Assembly: GCA_041653995.1 (NCBI GenBank)
Contig: JBAZEK010000001.1
Location: forward strand, 310,001 to 374,000
DNA length: 64,000 nucleotides
Direction: 5' to 3'
Origin: Dehalococcoidia bacterium
GTDB lineage: Bacteria; Chloroflexota; Dehalococcoidia; GIF9; UBA5629
Both the position numbers and the translations under genes were made by a program. This document shows, in pieces, positions 32,472 through 41,219 of the stretch (its first letter is position 1; each line of letters begins with the position of its first letter). The notes below the pieces were generated by a model that was given only the letters and a program-made list of their open reading frames with translations, was not told the DNA's origin and searched no databases.

Positions 32472-34130
32472 CTATCTATATCTGCTCCTGCTGATAAGAG
32501 CAATGATGCCGAACACGATTATGGCTATGATTAAAGCAATGATAGTCAAGGCGATGGCGATCACCAGAGGCGAGGCCGCTCTGGATTCAAATTGCCAGGA
32601 GTTCGACCATTGGCCGATTTCTCCCGCATCATTGACCGCCCGCACCCGCCAGTAATAAGTGCCTGTATCGGGCAGCATGGACCGCTGCAGGTTGAACGAT
32701 GTTGTGGTGATATCGTCTTTCTGCATGGCTGTTCCGGCGAAATCCGGCGATATTGATATCTGAAGTGAGTATTTCATCCCCGTGGTATCAGTATTTGCCG
32801 ACCATCCCAGTACGGCAAGGGAAGCATCGGCGCCGCCTGACTGCGGTGCGGGACCGATTCCGAGCAGACTACCGGGTGATTTAAATAATCCTGTTATAGT
32901 ATCTATCACTGAATTATAGTTATAAAAAGTTGCGCCGGGGCCGGGAGAGAGAAGCTGAAGCGATGGCGGCGGCAGGGAGCCGGACGTGTAGCTGGCCTGC
33001 GCAAGGCCACCCTTGTTGCCGGCGGCCTCTATTGTGTGCGTTTTGCCCGCCTTGGAAGGCGCTTTCATGGTCAGGGTGAAACTGCCCCGGGCATCAGTGG
33101 TAGTGGTTGCATCCGTCGCCGACCTATCATATTTAATGGCGATTATCTCATCTGCGTTGAATCCGCTGCCGTCAATTCTCACATCCCTGCTGCCGATGAC
33201 GGTACTGGGCATAAGTTGAATACTGGATGTGACCTCAAATTCGAGGTCGGGCACGATACCGATGGGTGTAAAGCTGCTGCCGTAAACACCCAGTACATGC
33301 CGTCCCTTAACGGAGGGCGGCACGGTGATGACGTAGCTGAATGTGCCGTTGGGCTGAGCCACCACGTTAGTATCAATTATGGGGCCGTCCCACGTGAATG
33401 TCAGGCCATCTTCTCCGGGTCTAAAACCGACACCCGTAATGGTTACCCTGGTTCCGACCGGGCCTGATGCCGGTGTTGATTTACAGAAGGGAGATACAGT
33501 GAATACCAGATCAGGAACTTCGCCCGGGCCTGTAGAGGGGCTGATGGCGTTTATAATGTATTCGCCCTTCGGCACCGTGGGCACATCGAACTGGGCGCTC
33601 CATGAGCCTGTTTTGTCAGCCTGAATCGGCGATTTGGACAGGGGAGTGCCGTCCCAGTTGAATTTGATTTCGCTTTCGTTAGGCGCAAAGCCGTAGCCGA
33701 AAATATAGATGCGAGTATTGATCTTACCCCAGGGCGGCTCACACAGGATGCTGGGGCGGACTGAAAAATTGGAAGTTGCCGTGATATTCGACCAGTTGCT
33801 GTCATCGGTCACTTTCACTACATGAATGCCCTTGGATGCGGTAGGGACATCGAATTTATGGTTGATCTCTCCAGATTTGGAGATGGGGACGTTTTGCACC
33901 AGTTTTTTATCATCCCAGTAAATCGTCGCCATCTTGCCGATGAACCCGTCCCCGGTGATGGTTATCTTCGTACCCATCTTGCCCGAGTCAGGATTCAGCG
34001 TGATCGACGTTGCATAGACGCGGGAGGGCATCATCAATATGATCGACAGCATAATGGGAAGCAACGCTGCGGCGAAAAATAGAATCCCGGGGGTAACAGA
34101 GGTTTTAATGTTGCGGTATTCAAATACCAT
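32472..34130 (-). CDS. Secreted IPT/TIG-repeat surface protein with C-terminal membrane anchor, 552 aa
   Basis: The start is ATG 34130, with GGAG six bases upstream; two earlier ATGs have no ribosome site. An export signal spans ~12-40 (a long hydrophobic run ending SRVYA). At least four Ig-like IPT/TIG-type repeats follow (about 42-125, 130-215, 220-305, 310-390), each with a GTxITIxGxGF core (e.g. MGTKITITGDGF, VGTRVTITGVGF). A fibronectin-III-like domain near 440-520 has YYWRVRAVNDAG. One helix near 530-548 followed by SRSRYR anchors it, outside facing. It is probably an adhesion or S-layer-associated protein; the function is not known. Confidence 0.8.
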   Translation of the reverse strand: MVFEYRNIKTSVTPGILFFAAALLPIMLSIILMMPSRVYATSITLNPDSGKMGTKITITGDGFIGKMATIYWDDKKLVQNVPISKSGEINHKFDVPTASKGIHVVKVTDDSNWSNITATSNFSVRPSILCEPPWGKINTRIYIFGYGFAPNESEIKFNWDGTPLSKSPIQADKTGSWSAQFDVPTVPKGEYIINAISPSTGPGEVPDLVFTVSPFCKSTPASGPVGTRVTITGVGFRPGEDGLTFTWDGPIIDTNVVAQPNGTFSYVITVPPSVKGRHVLGVYGSSFTPIGIVPDLEFEVTSSIQLMPSTVIGSRDVRIDGSGFNADEIIAIKYDRSATDATTTTDARGSFTLTMKAPSKAGKTHTIEAAGNKGGLAQASYTSGSLPPPSLQLLSPGPGATFYNYNSVIDTITGLFKSPGSLLGIGPAPQSGGADASLAVLGWSANTDTTGMKYSLQISISPDFAGTAMQKDDITTTSFNLQRSMLPDTGTYYWRVRAVNDAGEIGQWSNSWQFESRAASPLVIAIALTIIALIIAIIVFGIIALISRSRYR

Positions 34131-34225
34131 TACAATCTCCATAATCGGCAGATACTTATGAATCAAGTGTAAGCTTATAATAAAAAAGATGATAAATCAA
34201 TTGTTTAAACGTGATGGCCGCTGGT

Positions 34226-34254
34226 TTGACACTGCTTACCTATGTTGATAGACT
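34226..34254 (+). promoter_or_regulatory. Promoter of tRNA-Asp
   Basis: Perfect TTGACA (34226-34231), 17-bp spacer, TAGACT (34249-34254), about 44 bp before the tRNA. Confidence 0.5.
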
Positions 34255-34297
34255 TTTACAGCAGTTTCAGCCCCTTCTGGCTGCTTTACGTATTCAT

Positions 34298-34371
34298 GGC
34301 CCCGTGGTGTAGCGGTCTAACATGCCACCCTGTCACGGTGGAGATCGTGGGTTCGAATCCCATCGGGGTCG
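34298..34371 (+). tRNA. tRNA-Asp (GTC)
   Basis: Cloverleaf by eye: acceptor GGCCCCG with CGGGGTC (one G-T pair), anticodon stem CCACC/GGTGG with loop CTGTCAC (anticodon GTC at 34332-34334), T-loop GGTTCGAATCC, discriminator G. CCA is not encoded. Confidence 0.95.
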
Positions 34372-34418
34372 TGTCCAATTTTTTCCATGCTTGACACCCA
34401 TCTGCTTTTTCTATAGCA

Positions 34419-34447
34419 TTGCCGTCATCCGAAAAGCTACGTATAAT
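34419..34447 (+). promoter_or_regulatory. Promoter of plsY
   Basis: TTGCCG (34419-34424), 17-bp spacer, perfect TATAAT (34442-34447). It would give a very short leader, about 10 nt, before ATG 34464. Confidence 0.5.
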
Positions 34448-34463
34448 CGATTATGAGGGCATT

Positions 34464-35090
34464 ATGATCGATACAGCGATAGTTACAGTGCTGGCAATAG
34501 CGGCCTTTTTTCTGGGCGCCTGCCCTTTTTCATTGTGGATCGGCAGGTTAAAGCTGCGAAAGGATATAAGGAACTTCGGCGACGGCAATCCCGGAGCGAC
34601 CAACGTTTTTAGAGCAGGCGGAAAAGTCTGGGGTGTCGTTGCACTGATAGCGGACATACTCAAGAGCATGCCCTTTGTCTTTATAGCTCTGTGCGTGCTT
34701 AATTATTCTCAGTCGGTTGGCTACATTGTCGCTGTTTGCGCGGTGCTCGGACATGCGTATTCCCCTTTCCTGGGATTTCACGGCGGAAAGGCGCTGGCGG
34801 TATTCGCCGGGACCCTGGTAGCCCTGAGCCGATGGGACATCATCATCTGCCTGGCTATACTGTTCTTTATCGGATTTCTCTTCATAAACAACGATGCCTG
34901 GACGGTCATGTGCGGACTGGCCGGAACACTGGTGTACCTGTCGCTGACAGGTGCGGATACCTGGGAAATAGCTTTTATGGCCTGCATTACTGCCATTCTT
35001 CTGATCAAGCACTTGCAGGGATTGAAGAAATCACCCGGCACTTCGGGGCGATTGCGAAGCTGGATCAGGTCCAGAAGGAAAACAGCCTGA
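34464..35090 (+). CDS. plsY: Glycerol-3-phosphate acyltransferase PlsY, 208 aa
   Basis: Membrane enzyme moving acyl groups from acyl-phosphate to glycerol-3-phosphate. FGDGNPGATNVFRAGG near residue 37 is motif 1; GHAYSPFLGFHGGKALAVFAG near 96 is motif 2, slightly divergent. Five hydrophobic helices. I start at ATG 34464 (GAGGG five bases upstream), not at the TTG 45 bp earlier, which coincides with a -35 box. A second paralogue is at 44058. Confidence 0.9.
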   Translation: MIDTAIVTVLAIAAFFLGACPFSLWIGRLKLRKDIRNFGDGNPGATNVFRAGGKVWGVVALIADILKSMPFVFIALCVLNYSQSVGYIVAVCAVLGHAYSPFLGFHGGKALAVFAGTLVALSRWDIIICLAILFFIGFLFINNDAWTVMCGLAGTLVYLSLTGADTWEIAFMACITAILLIKHLQGLKKSPGTSGRLRSWIRSRRKTA

Positions 35091-35115
35091 CATAATATTT
35101 TAGGATCGGGATCAA

Positions 35116-36279
35116 TTGATATATCAACTTTTTGTACTGGCCGGCCTGGCATTATTCTTTATTAACCTTATCCTAAACCTGGCTGCCCTGAAAAGGCCCT
35201 CCCGGAAGGCGGCTGTTCCCCCGGACCAGCCTCTTGTGTCTGTCCTGATCCCGGCCAGAAATGAAGAGGAGAACATAGGCAGGTGCCTTGCCTCGGTCTT
35301 GAATCAGGATTATCCCAACTTCGAAGTGCTTGTGCTCGATGATAACTCCTCCGACCGAACGGCAGAGATAGTAGGCGGGATAGGCGAAAATGATAAGAGG
35401 CTGCAATTAATAAAAGGTAAGCCACTGCCCGACGGATGGGCCGGGAAATGCTTCGCCTGCCACCAGCTTTCACAGAATGCACGCGGGAGCTGGCTGCTTT
35501 TCATCGACGCTGATACGGTCAGCCGGTCTCACATGATCAGGAGTACGCTTCAGCTGGCAATTTTGAATAATGCCGCTATGCTTTCCGGATTTCCCCGGCA
35601 GAAGGTCTCCGGTATAACGCAGAAGATTGTTATCCCTATCCTTTTCTATTTCCTTGTCATGAGCTGGTTCCCGCTCTGGTTATTCCATTCATGGAAGAAG
35701 CCGGGGCCGACACTGGCCATCGGGCAATTCCTGCTGTTTAAACGCGAAGATTACCTGGGGCTCGGGGGACACGAATCGGTTAAATCGAGGATCATGGAGG
35801 ACGTCTGGTTCGGCATCGAGATGCACAAACATGGGCGGCGTATTCTCTCGGTCAACCTGAGCGGGGTATTGACCACTAAAATGTATTCCAATATGGGGAC
35901 CATGGCAGAGGGGTGCATCAAGTGGTTTTACTCGGTGTCAGCCCTCTCTCCGCTGGTTATGGTCGGGTCAGTCCTGATAGCCTATATATTTTTTCTGGCG
36001 CCTTTTTACTGGGCATGTGCACGTCCGATCAATGCACTGATTGCAGAAGGCTTCGTTATGGATTGGGGTGTCATTGTGCAGGTGCAGGTGGTGGTCATAC
36101 TGCTGATGAGGGTTATTACGGACATATACTTCAGGGGATCAAAGATCTCGTTTCTATTTCACCCGCTGGGCATCAGCTTCCTTATCCTTGCGGTGATCGT
36201 CGGAGCCTCACGCCGGGCCCTGGGTGCGGGCGTGGCCTGGAAAGATAGGGTTTACCAGAGCATTTCGAATATAAAGTAG
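35116..36279 (+). CDS. Family 2 glycosyltransferase, membrane-bound (HpnB/CrtQ-like), 387 aa
   Basis: GT-A fold. An N-terminal helix (~3-25) is followed by VSVLIPARNEEENIGRCLAS near 40, VLDDNSSDRTAEIV near 75, the metal-binding FIDADTV near 130 and the MEDVWFGIEMHKHG acceptor motif near 235. Three to four C-terminal membrane helices follow (from ~270). The architecture resembles hopanoid- and carotenoid-associated glycosyltransferases; the acceptor is probably a lipid or isoprenoid. It starts with TTG 35116 preceded by GGGATCAA, a weak site. It is 26 bp behind plsY. Confidence 0.85.
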   Translation: MIYQLFVLAGLALFFINLILNLAALKRPSRKAAVPPDQPLVSVLIPARNEEENIGRCLASVLNQDYPNFEVLVLDDNSSDRTAEIVGGIGENDKRLQLIKGKPLPDGWAGKCFACHQLSQNARGSWLLFIDADTVSRSHMIRSTLQLAILNNAAMLSGFPRQKVSGITQKIVIPILFYFLVMSWFPLWLFHSWKKPGPTLAIGQFLLFKREDYLGLGGHESVKSRIMEDVWFGIEMHKHGRRILSVNLSGVLTTKMYSNMGTMAEGCIKWFYSVSALSPLVMVGSVLIAYIFFLAPFYWACARPINALIAEGFVMDWGVIVQVQVVVILLMRVITDIYFRGSKISFLFHPLGISFLILAVIVGASRRALGAGVAWKDRVYQSISNIK

Positions 36280-36301
36280 AAGTTGCAGCCGATATTACCT
36301 G

Positions 36302-36940
36302 CTAAGGATTATCACGTTTCATAAATGGGCAAACGAAGGTTTCATTGCCCGTCTCTTTCACCCTGCTGGCTTCGTAAATAGCCTGGGCGAAACCATCGGC
36401 CAGATCCGACAGCCTGTATCTGTCCTGACTATACAGCCAGTGAACTACCATGTGGCGCAGCGCGCCGTGATAAATATGCCCGAGCATATTAAGGTCGAGG
36501 TCGCTGCGCAGTTCCCCCTTACGCTGTCCCTCTTCCATGATCCTTAAGAACAGCGAACCGGACGTCCTGGCGGTTTTATACGCCTTTTCAAACTCATACC
36601 AGTAGCTCAGGTTTGTCCTCGCATATACCAACCGGGCGATGTGGATATTATCCTGGAAATAATTGAGATAGTAGTGTGTCATTCGATAGATCTTGTTTCG
36701 GGTATCGGCCAGGCCGGTCAAATGCATGTCCAGCTCCCTGCTGGTCCTCTCGATTATGGTGCTGATCAACTGCACGTAAAGATCGTCCTTGTTCTTAAAA
36801 TGCTTGTAGATGATGGATGTGGTGACGTTCGCCTTCTCAGCGATATAGCGCATGGTGGCCTTCTCAAAATCTTCCTTACTGAAGATATCGAGTGCCGCAT
36901 GCATGATCAGCGCTTTGGTCGATTTCCCTTCAACTTTCAT
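36302..36940 (-). CDS. TetR family transcriptional regulator, 212 aa
   Basis: N-terminal helix-turn-helix at ~8-55 (ALIMHAALDIF, ATMRYIAEKANVTTSIIYKHF, KNKDDLY). The all-helical ligand domain is ~60-195. The regulator is divergent from the acyl-CoA degradation operon, and the intergenic region carries two copies of a 13-bp site, so it probably represses that operon in the absence of an acyl-CoA ligand (inference). Confidence 0.9.
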   Translation of the reverse strand: MKVEGKSTKALIMHAALDIFSKEDFEKATMRYIAEKANVTTSIIYKHFKNKDDLYVQLISTIIERTSRELDMHLTGLADTRNKIYRMTHYYLNYFQDNIHIARLVYARTNLSYWYEFEKAYKTARTSGSLFLRIMEEGQRKGELRSDLDLNMLGHIYHGALRHMVVHWLYSQDRYRLSDLADGFAQAIYEASRVKETGNETFVCPFMKRDNP

Positions 36941-36994
36941 ACTGACTTTCTCACTTAAGAAATAGAACGGCCGCTGCCTTTGTTTTCCGTCAGT

Positions 36995-37024
36995 TTGACA
37001 GATTACTATTTCATGTGATATAAA
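36995..37024 (+). promoter_or_regulatory. Promoter of the acyl-CoA degradation operon
   Basis: Perfect TTGACA (36995-37000), 18-bp spacer, TATAAA (37019-37024). Transcription would start near 37031, inside the adjoining operator. The leader is about 200 nt. Confidence 0.6.
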
Positions 37025-37036
37025 GTGAACGTTGTT
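37024..37036 (+). promoter_or_regulatory. TetR-type operator 1
   Basis: AGTGAACGTTGTT, covering the end of the -10 box and the start point. It contains the small palindrome GAAC-GTT-GTTC. Confidence 0.5.
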
Positions 37037-37079
37037 CCGACAGATATAATTCCATTATAAGGTACAAGCCCATTTATAT

Positions 37080-37092
37080 AACATTGTTCACT
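37080..37092 (-). promoter_or_regulatory. TetR-type operator 2
   Basis: On the minus strand AGTGAACAATGTT: 11 of 13 bases match operator 1, in inverted orientation, 43 bp apart. A minus-strand TATAAT (37059-37054) lies between the two, so this copy may control the regulator's own gene. Confidence 0.5.
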
Positions 37093-37233
37093 AATAATTA
37101 GGTTATACCATTTTGCTCGGGCACAGGTCAATGGGCAGAGGCAGGTAAAGAGAAAAATATAGGACATGCGATAGAAACAGCGGTTATCAGTGCCACTTAG
37201 ATTACATAATCTTTATTTGTTTAAGGAGCGGGT

Positions 37234-38439
37234 ATGGATTTTAAGTTCGGCGAAAAAGAGGAGAAATTAAGGGCGGAGATCAGGGCTTTTGCCCGGGCGG
37301 AATTGTCGGGACACTCCGTCATCAGCGGCCTGGAGGAGGAGGGCAGGGATGAGGATTGGGAATTCACAATGCAGATATCCAGGAAACTATCGCAAAAAGG
37401 GTGGCTGACCATGGCCTGGCCTAAAGAGTACGGGGGCCAGGGCGCATCTCCCTTTGAGCAGCTTGTGTACATTGATGAAGCCAGCTACCAGGGTATCCCG
37501 GGCACCACCATGGGGGTGAGCGGCATAGGTTGGGTAGGGCAATCACTCATGCTTTTCGGCAGCGAGGAGCAGCGTAAGAAGTATATACCCTCCATTGCGG
37601 CCGGTGAGCCGGATGGTGTATGGTGCACCGCCTACAGCGAGCCCAATGCCGGCTCGGATTTTGCCAATATTCAGACTAAGGCGCTAAAAAGCGGCGATGA
37701 ATATATTCTAAACGGGCAGAAGATATGGACCAGCTGCGCTCATAGAGCCAGGTGGTGCTGGATAGCGGTGAGGACCGACCCCGGCGCCCAGAAAAAGCAG
37801 CATGGCATAAGCCTGCTGATACTCGATATGAAGAGTCCGGGCATCACCATTAAACCTATCATAAACTTTGCCGGCGTGCACATCTTCAACGAGTTATTTT
37901 TCGACAATGTTAAGGTCCCGGCGGCCAATTTAGTAGGGACGGAGAACCGCGGTTGGTACCATCTCATGCAGTCCCTGGCTTTCGAACGGCACAGCATCGC
38001 CCCGCAGTTCGGAGGCATGTCAAGGAAGATACTTGAGGCAATTATTAAGTATAGTCGTGAAATACGTTATAATGGCACGACGCTGGCCAAGGACCCGGTG
38101 GTCAGGCACAAGCTGGCTGAGAGGGCGCTGGAGCTGGAGACGCTCAAAATGTTCAGCTATGAGATTACATGGAAGATGAGCAAGGGGGAAATACCCATTT
38201 ACGAGGCGGCCAGGAACAAGGCTTATTGTGATCTCGTGATGCAGCGCCTCGCCACCACCGGTTCGGAGATTATCGGCGCTTATTCTCAGGTTGATATGTG
38301 GTCCAAATGGGCTAAAGTCATGGGCAATGTCACTCGCCTTTACATGATGTTCCCCGGCATCGCCATCGCGGGCGGCACCGACGAGGTGCAGAAGAATATC
38401 GTGGGGCAGTTCAAGCTGGGTCTGCCCAGGGCATATTAA
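37234..38439 (+). CDS. Acyl-CoA dehydrogenase, catalytic-type subunit, 401 aa
   Basis: First gene of the operon. WLTMAWPKEYGGQG near 60, YSEPNAGSDFANIQTKA near 133 (FAD), and IAGGTDEVQKNIVGQFKLGLPR at the end are typical. LAFERHSI near 250 keeps the isovaleryl-CoA-dehydrogenase-type Glu. It is a close architectural match to the 26121 gene. AAGGAGCGG precedes the ATG. The next dehydrogenase starts 17 bp on; together they look like a heteromeric enzyme oxidising a bulky or branched acyl-CoA. Confidence 0.9.
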   Translation: MDFKFGEKEEKLRAEIRAFARAELSGHSVISGLEEEGRDEDWEFTMQISRKLSQKGWLTMAWPKEYGGQGASPFEQLVYIDEASYQGIPGTTMGVSGIGWVGQSLMLFGSEEQRKKYIPSIAAGEPDGVWCTAYSEPNAGSDFANIQTKALKSGDEYILNGQKIWTSCAHRARWCWIAVRTDPGAQKKQHGISLLILDMKSPGITIKPIINFAGVHIFNELFFDNVKVPAANLVGTENRGWYHLMQSLAFERHSIAPQFGGMSRKILEAIIKYSREIRYNGTTLAKDPVVRHKLAERALELETLKMFSYEITWKMSKGEIPIYEAARNKAYCDLVMQRLATTGSEIIGAYSQVDMWSKWAKVMGNVTRLYMMFPGIAIAGGTDEVQKNIVGQFKLGLPRAY

Positions 38440-38456
38440 TACTTAAGGGGTTCGAG

Positions 38457-39590
38457 ATGGATTTTGATTTTAACGAACAGCAAAATATGTTGAAGACCAT
38501 GGCCAGGGATTTCCTGGTCAATGAGTGTCCCAAAGCCAGGGTCAGGGAGCTGGAGACCGATCAGAAGGGCTACGATCCTGACATGTGGGCCAAGATGGTC
38601 GAGCTGGGTTGGCTGGGGTTGATATTCCCTGAGCAGTACAACGGGACCGGCGCTGACTTCCTTGACCTGGTCGTACTGATGGAAGAGATGGGCAGGAACA
38701 TAACGCCCGGCCCGTTCTTTTCAACCGTTGCGCTGTGTTCCATCCCCATCTTGAAATTCGGCACTGCCACGCAAAAAGCGAAATATCTCACACCCATCGC
38801 AGATGGTAAAAGCATCTGGTCGCTGGCCCTTACAGAGAAGTCGGGGCGATTTGAAGCTGCCGACATTACGGCTCACGCAGAATTTGACGGTAAAAACTAT
38901 ATTCTAAATGGCGAAAAATGGTTTGTGCCCTATGCACATGTTGCGGATCATCTGCTGGTGTTATGCAGGACGGAAAAGGCGGAATCGCCCGAGAGTGGCC
39001 TGACCCTGTTTGTGGTAAAAACGGCCGGCCGCGGTGTGAAAATAGAGTTGATACCCACGATCGCCGGCGATGGGCAGTGCAGAGTGAGGTTTAAGAACGT
39101 GAAGGCCGCCAGGTCCGATACTATCGGTAAAAAGGGAGATGGTTGGAAAGTAATCTCCTATATGGCTCAGCGAGCTACGGTGCTCAAATGTGCCGAAGTA
39201 GCCGGCGCCTGCCAGGCGGTGCTGGAGATGACGCAGGCATATGCCAAGGACAGGACACAATTCGATAAGCCGATCGGCTCTTTCATGGCCATACAGCATA
39301 AGCTTGTCGATATGCTCACCGACGTCGAGGGTTTACAGTATCTGGTGCACTATGCAGCCTGGATGCTGTCTATCGGCGTAAAGGCCGACATGTACATCTC
39401 CCAGGCCAAGGCCAAGGCTAATGATGTATATCAGAGGGTTTGCGTCGACGGCATCAAGATACACGGGGCCATCGGGTTTACCATGGACCACGATATAGGT
39501 TGTTATTTCCGCCGCGTGAAATCGTCCGAATTCATGCTGGGAGATACCGACCTGCACCTGGAGAAGATCGCTGCAGGCATCGGCCTTTAA
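38457..39590 (+). CDS. Acyl-CoA dehydrogenase, partner subunit, 377 aa
   Basis: Same fold as the 24961 protein (MDFDFNEQQNMLKTMARDF; GWLGLIFPEQYNG; C-terminal IHGAIGFTMDHDIGCYFRR). The catalytic Glu position reads MAQRATVL, i.e. Gln, and the alternative C-terminal site reads LGDTDLH. It probably contributes structure and half of the FAD site. Partner of the gene just upstream. AGGGG precedes the ATG. Confidence 0.87.
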   Translation: MDFDFNEQQNMLKTMARDFLVNECPKARVRELETDQKGYDPDMWAKMVELGWLGLIFPEQYNGTGADFLDLVVLMEEMGRNITPGPFFSTVALCSIPILKFGTATQKAKYLTPIADGKSIWSLALTEKSGRFEAADITAHAEFDGKNYILNGEKWFVPYAHVADHLLVLCRTEKAESPESGLTLFVVKTAGRGVKIELIPTIAGDGQCRVRFKNVKAARSDTIGKKGDGWKVISYMAQRATVLKCAEVAGACQAVLEMTQAYAKDRTQFDKPIGSFMAIQHKLVDMLTDVEGLQYLVHYAAWMLSIGVKADMYISQAKAKANDVYQRVCVDGIKIHGAIGFTMDHDIGCYFRRVKSSEFMLGDTDLHLEKIAAGIGL

Positions 39591-39659
39591 TGGACGGGTT
39601 GTCAGAAATGATTGATTACGGATCGTGACTGGGGACGCATTTCTTGAACATACCTGATA

Positions 39660-39688
39660 TTGAGATGAAATATGATATGGTGTAAAAT
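39660..39688 (+). promoter_or_regulatory. Possible internal promoter before the HMG-CoA-synthase-like gene
   Basis: TTGAGA (39660-39665), 17-bp spacer, TAAAAT (39683-39688). It lies in the 158-bp gap after the dehydrogenase pair, so the downstream genes may also be transcribed separately. Confidence 0.4.
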
Positions 39689-39748
39689 CAATCGCTGATG
39701 GGTTGGCTGGCACTCTTAAAATAATTAAATCAGATTTAAGGAGGAAAA

Positions 39749-41191
39749 ATGGTAGGTATCAAGTCGTACGGTGCACACATACCCAGGTTTCGTTTGGATC
39801 GAAATATCATGCAGATGTCCCTCTTGTTCCTGGGGTTTGCCCCTTTGAGGGGCGAGAAAGCCGTGGCCAACTGGGACGAGGACAGCATAACCATGTCGGT
39901 GGCCGCTGCCACGGACTGTTTGCAGGGGGAAGACGCCTCAAAAGTGGACGGGATTTACTTTGCCACTACTTCTCAGACGTATGCCCTGAGACAGAACGCC
40001 GGCATTATCGCGGCTGCGCTGGACCTCAATACAGATACCAGGGCGGCGGATTTTACTGATTCCACCAAGTCAGGCACCAGCGCGCTGCTGGCAGCTGCCG
40101 ATGCGATCGCAGCGGGCTCTCTCAATAGCTGCCTGGTCTGCGCCGCTGACATGCGTGTCAGCAAGGTCGGCGGCAACGGCGATTACACTTATGGCGACGG
40201 AGGCGCGGCCTTCTTGATGGGTAAGGATGATGTAATAGCTACTATCGACGGATCTTACTCGACCACGCATGATTTCGTGGACAGACGGCGCCTGGAGGGA
40301 GAGCGCCTGGAGCATATGTGGGAGGAACGCTTCATCCGCGATGCCGGCTATATGAAATTTATCCCCGAGGCGTTGGCGGGCCTGACCAAGAAATATAAAC
40401 TGAACGTGAAGGATTTCTCCAAGGTCATTTACGCTTGCGCCTTCGGCGGCGCGCATGCTGCCCTGGGCAGGACATTCGGGCTTACTCCCGAGCAGATACA
40501 GGATCCCATGCTGACAACGGTCGGCGATACCGGCGTAGCCCAGACACTTCTGATGCTGGTAGCCGCGCTGGAAGATGCCAAGGCGGGAGACAAGATTCTG
40601 GTGATCAGCTTCGGCCAGGGCTGTGACGCTTTCTACCTGACCGTTACCGACAAGATCTCCAAAGTCAAGGGAAAGAAGGCTGTTAAAAGGAACATGGCCA
40701 ACAAAGTCGCTCTGGGCAGCTATGAGAAATACCTTGCTTTCCGCAAGCAGATGCCCTGCGAGATAGGCATCAGGGGAGAAGAAGCATTATTCACCTCGTT
40801 CTCCGTAGTATCCAGGGACAACAGGGAGCTCTACGGCATGGTCGGATTCAAATGCAAGAAATGCGGCACACCGAGCTATCCGCCACAGAGGATTTGCCCC
40901 AATCCGGACTGTGGGGCGGTGGATCAGTATGAGCCGTACCGCTTTACCGACAAGAAGGCCACGCTTTTCACCTATACCAGTGACTTCCTGGCCCCCAGCA
41001 TCGATCCGCCCGCATCTTACGGTTTCATCGACTTCGATGGTGGTGGACGGGCCGGTGTAGACCTCACCGATTGCGATGCCAATGCCCTGAAAGTCGGCAT
41101 GCCGGTGGAGTTGACCTTCAGGATTAAATATTCCGATGAGAAGCGCGCTGCTGTAAACTACGGCTGGAAAGCGATGCCCATCGTCGCCTAA
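39749..41191 (+). CDS. HMG-CoA-synthase-fold protein fused to a DUF35 zinc-ribbon/OB domain, 480 aa
   Basis: Residues 1-310 are a thiolase-superfamily domain close to HMG-CoA synthase/KAS III (VGIKSYGAHIPRFRLDR; GDGGAAFLMGK near 148; VGDTGVAQTLLMLVAAL near 262). The nucleophilic Cys of HMG-CoA synthase is replaced: the loop reads FTDSTKSGTSALL, with Thr 106 at that place. The usual active-site His segment is not evident either (YACAFGGAHAALG). Residues ~355-475 are a DUF35 domain with a zinc ribbon (CxxC near 366, CPNPDC near 383) and an OB fold. In archaea DUF35 bridges thiolase and HMG-CoA synthase; in mycobacteria a DUF35 domain of ChsH2 binds the thiolase-like Ltp2. Here DUF35 is fused to the synthase-like half with a thiolase next door, so a complex is likely. 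TAAGGAGG precedes the ATG. Confidence 0.82.
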   Translation: MVGIKSYGAHIPRFRLDRNIMQMSLLFLGFAPLRGEKAVANWDEDSITMSVAAATDCLQGEDASKVDGIYFATTSQTYALRQNAGIIAAALDLNTDTRAADFTDSTKSGTSALLAAADAIAAGSLNSCLVCAADMRVSKVGGNGDYTYGDGGAAFLMGKDDVIATIDGSYSTTHDFVDRRRLEGERLEHMWEERFIRDAGYMKFIPEALAGLTKKYKLNVKDFSKVIYACAFGGAHAALGRTFGLTPEQIQDPMLTTVGDTGVAQTLLMLVAALEDAKAGDKILVISFGQGCDAFYLTVTDKISKVKGKKAVKRNMANKVALGSYEKYLAFRKQMPCEIGIRGEEALFTSFSVVSRDNRELYGMVGFKCKKCGTPSYPPQRICPNPDCGAVDQYEPYRFTDKKATLFTYTSDFLAPSIDPPASYGFIDFDGGGRAGVDLTDCDANALKVGMPVELTFRIKYSDEKRAAVNYGWKAMPIVA

Positions 41192-41219
41192 GAAAGTAGA
41201 AAACAAGGAGGATAATTAG

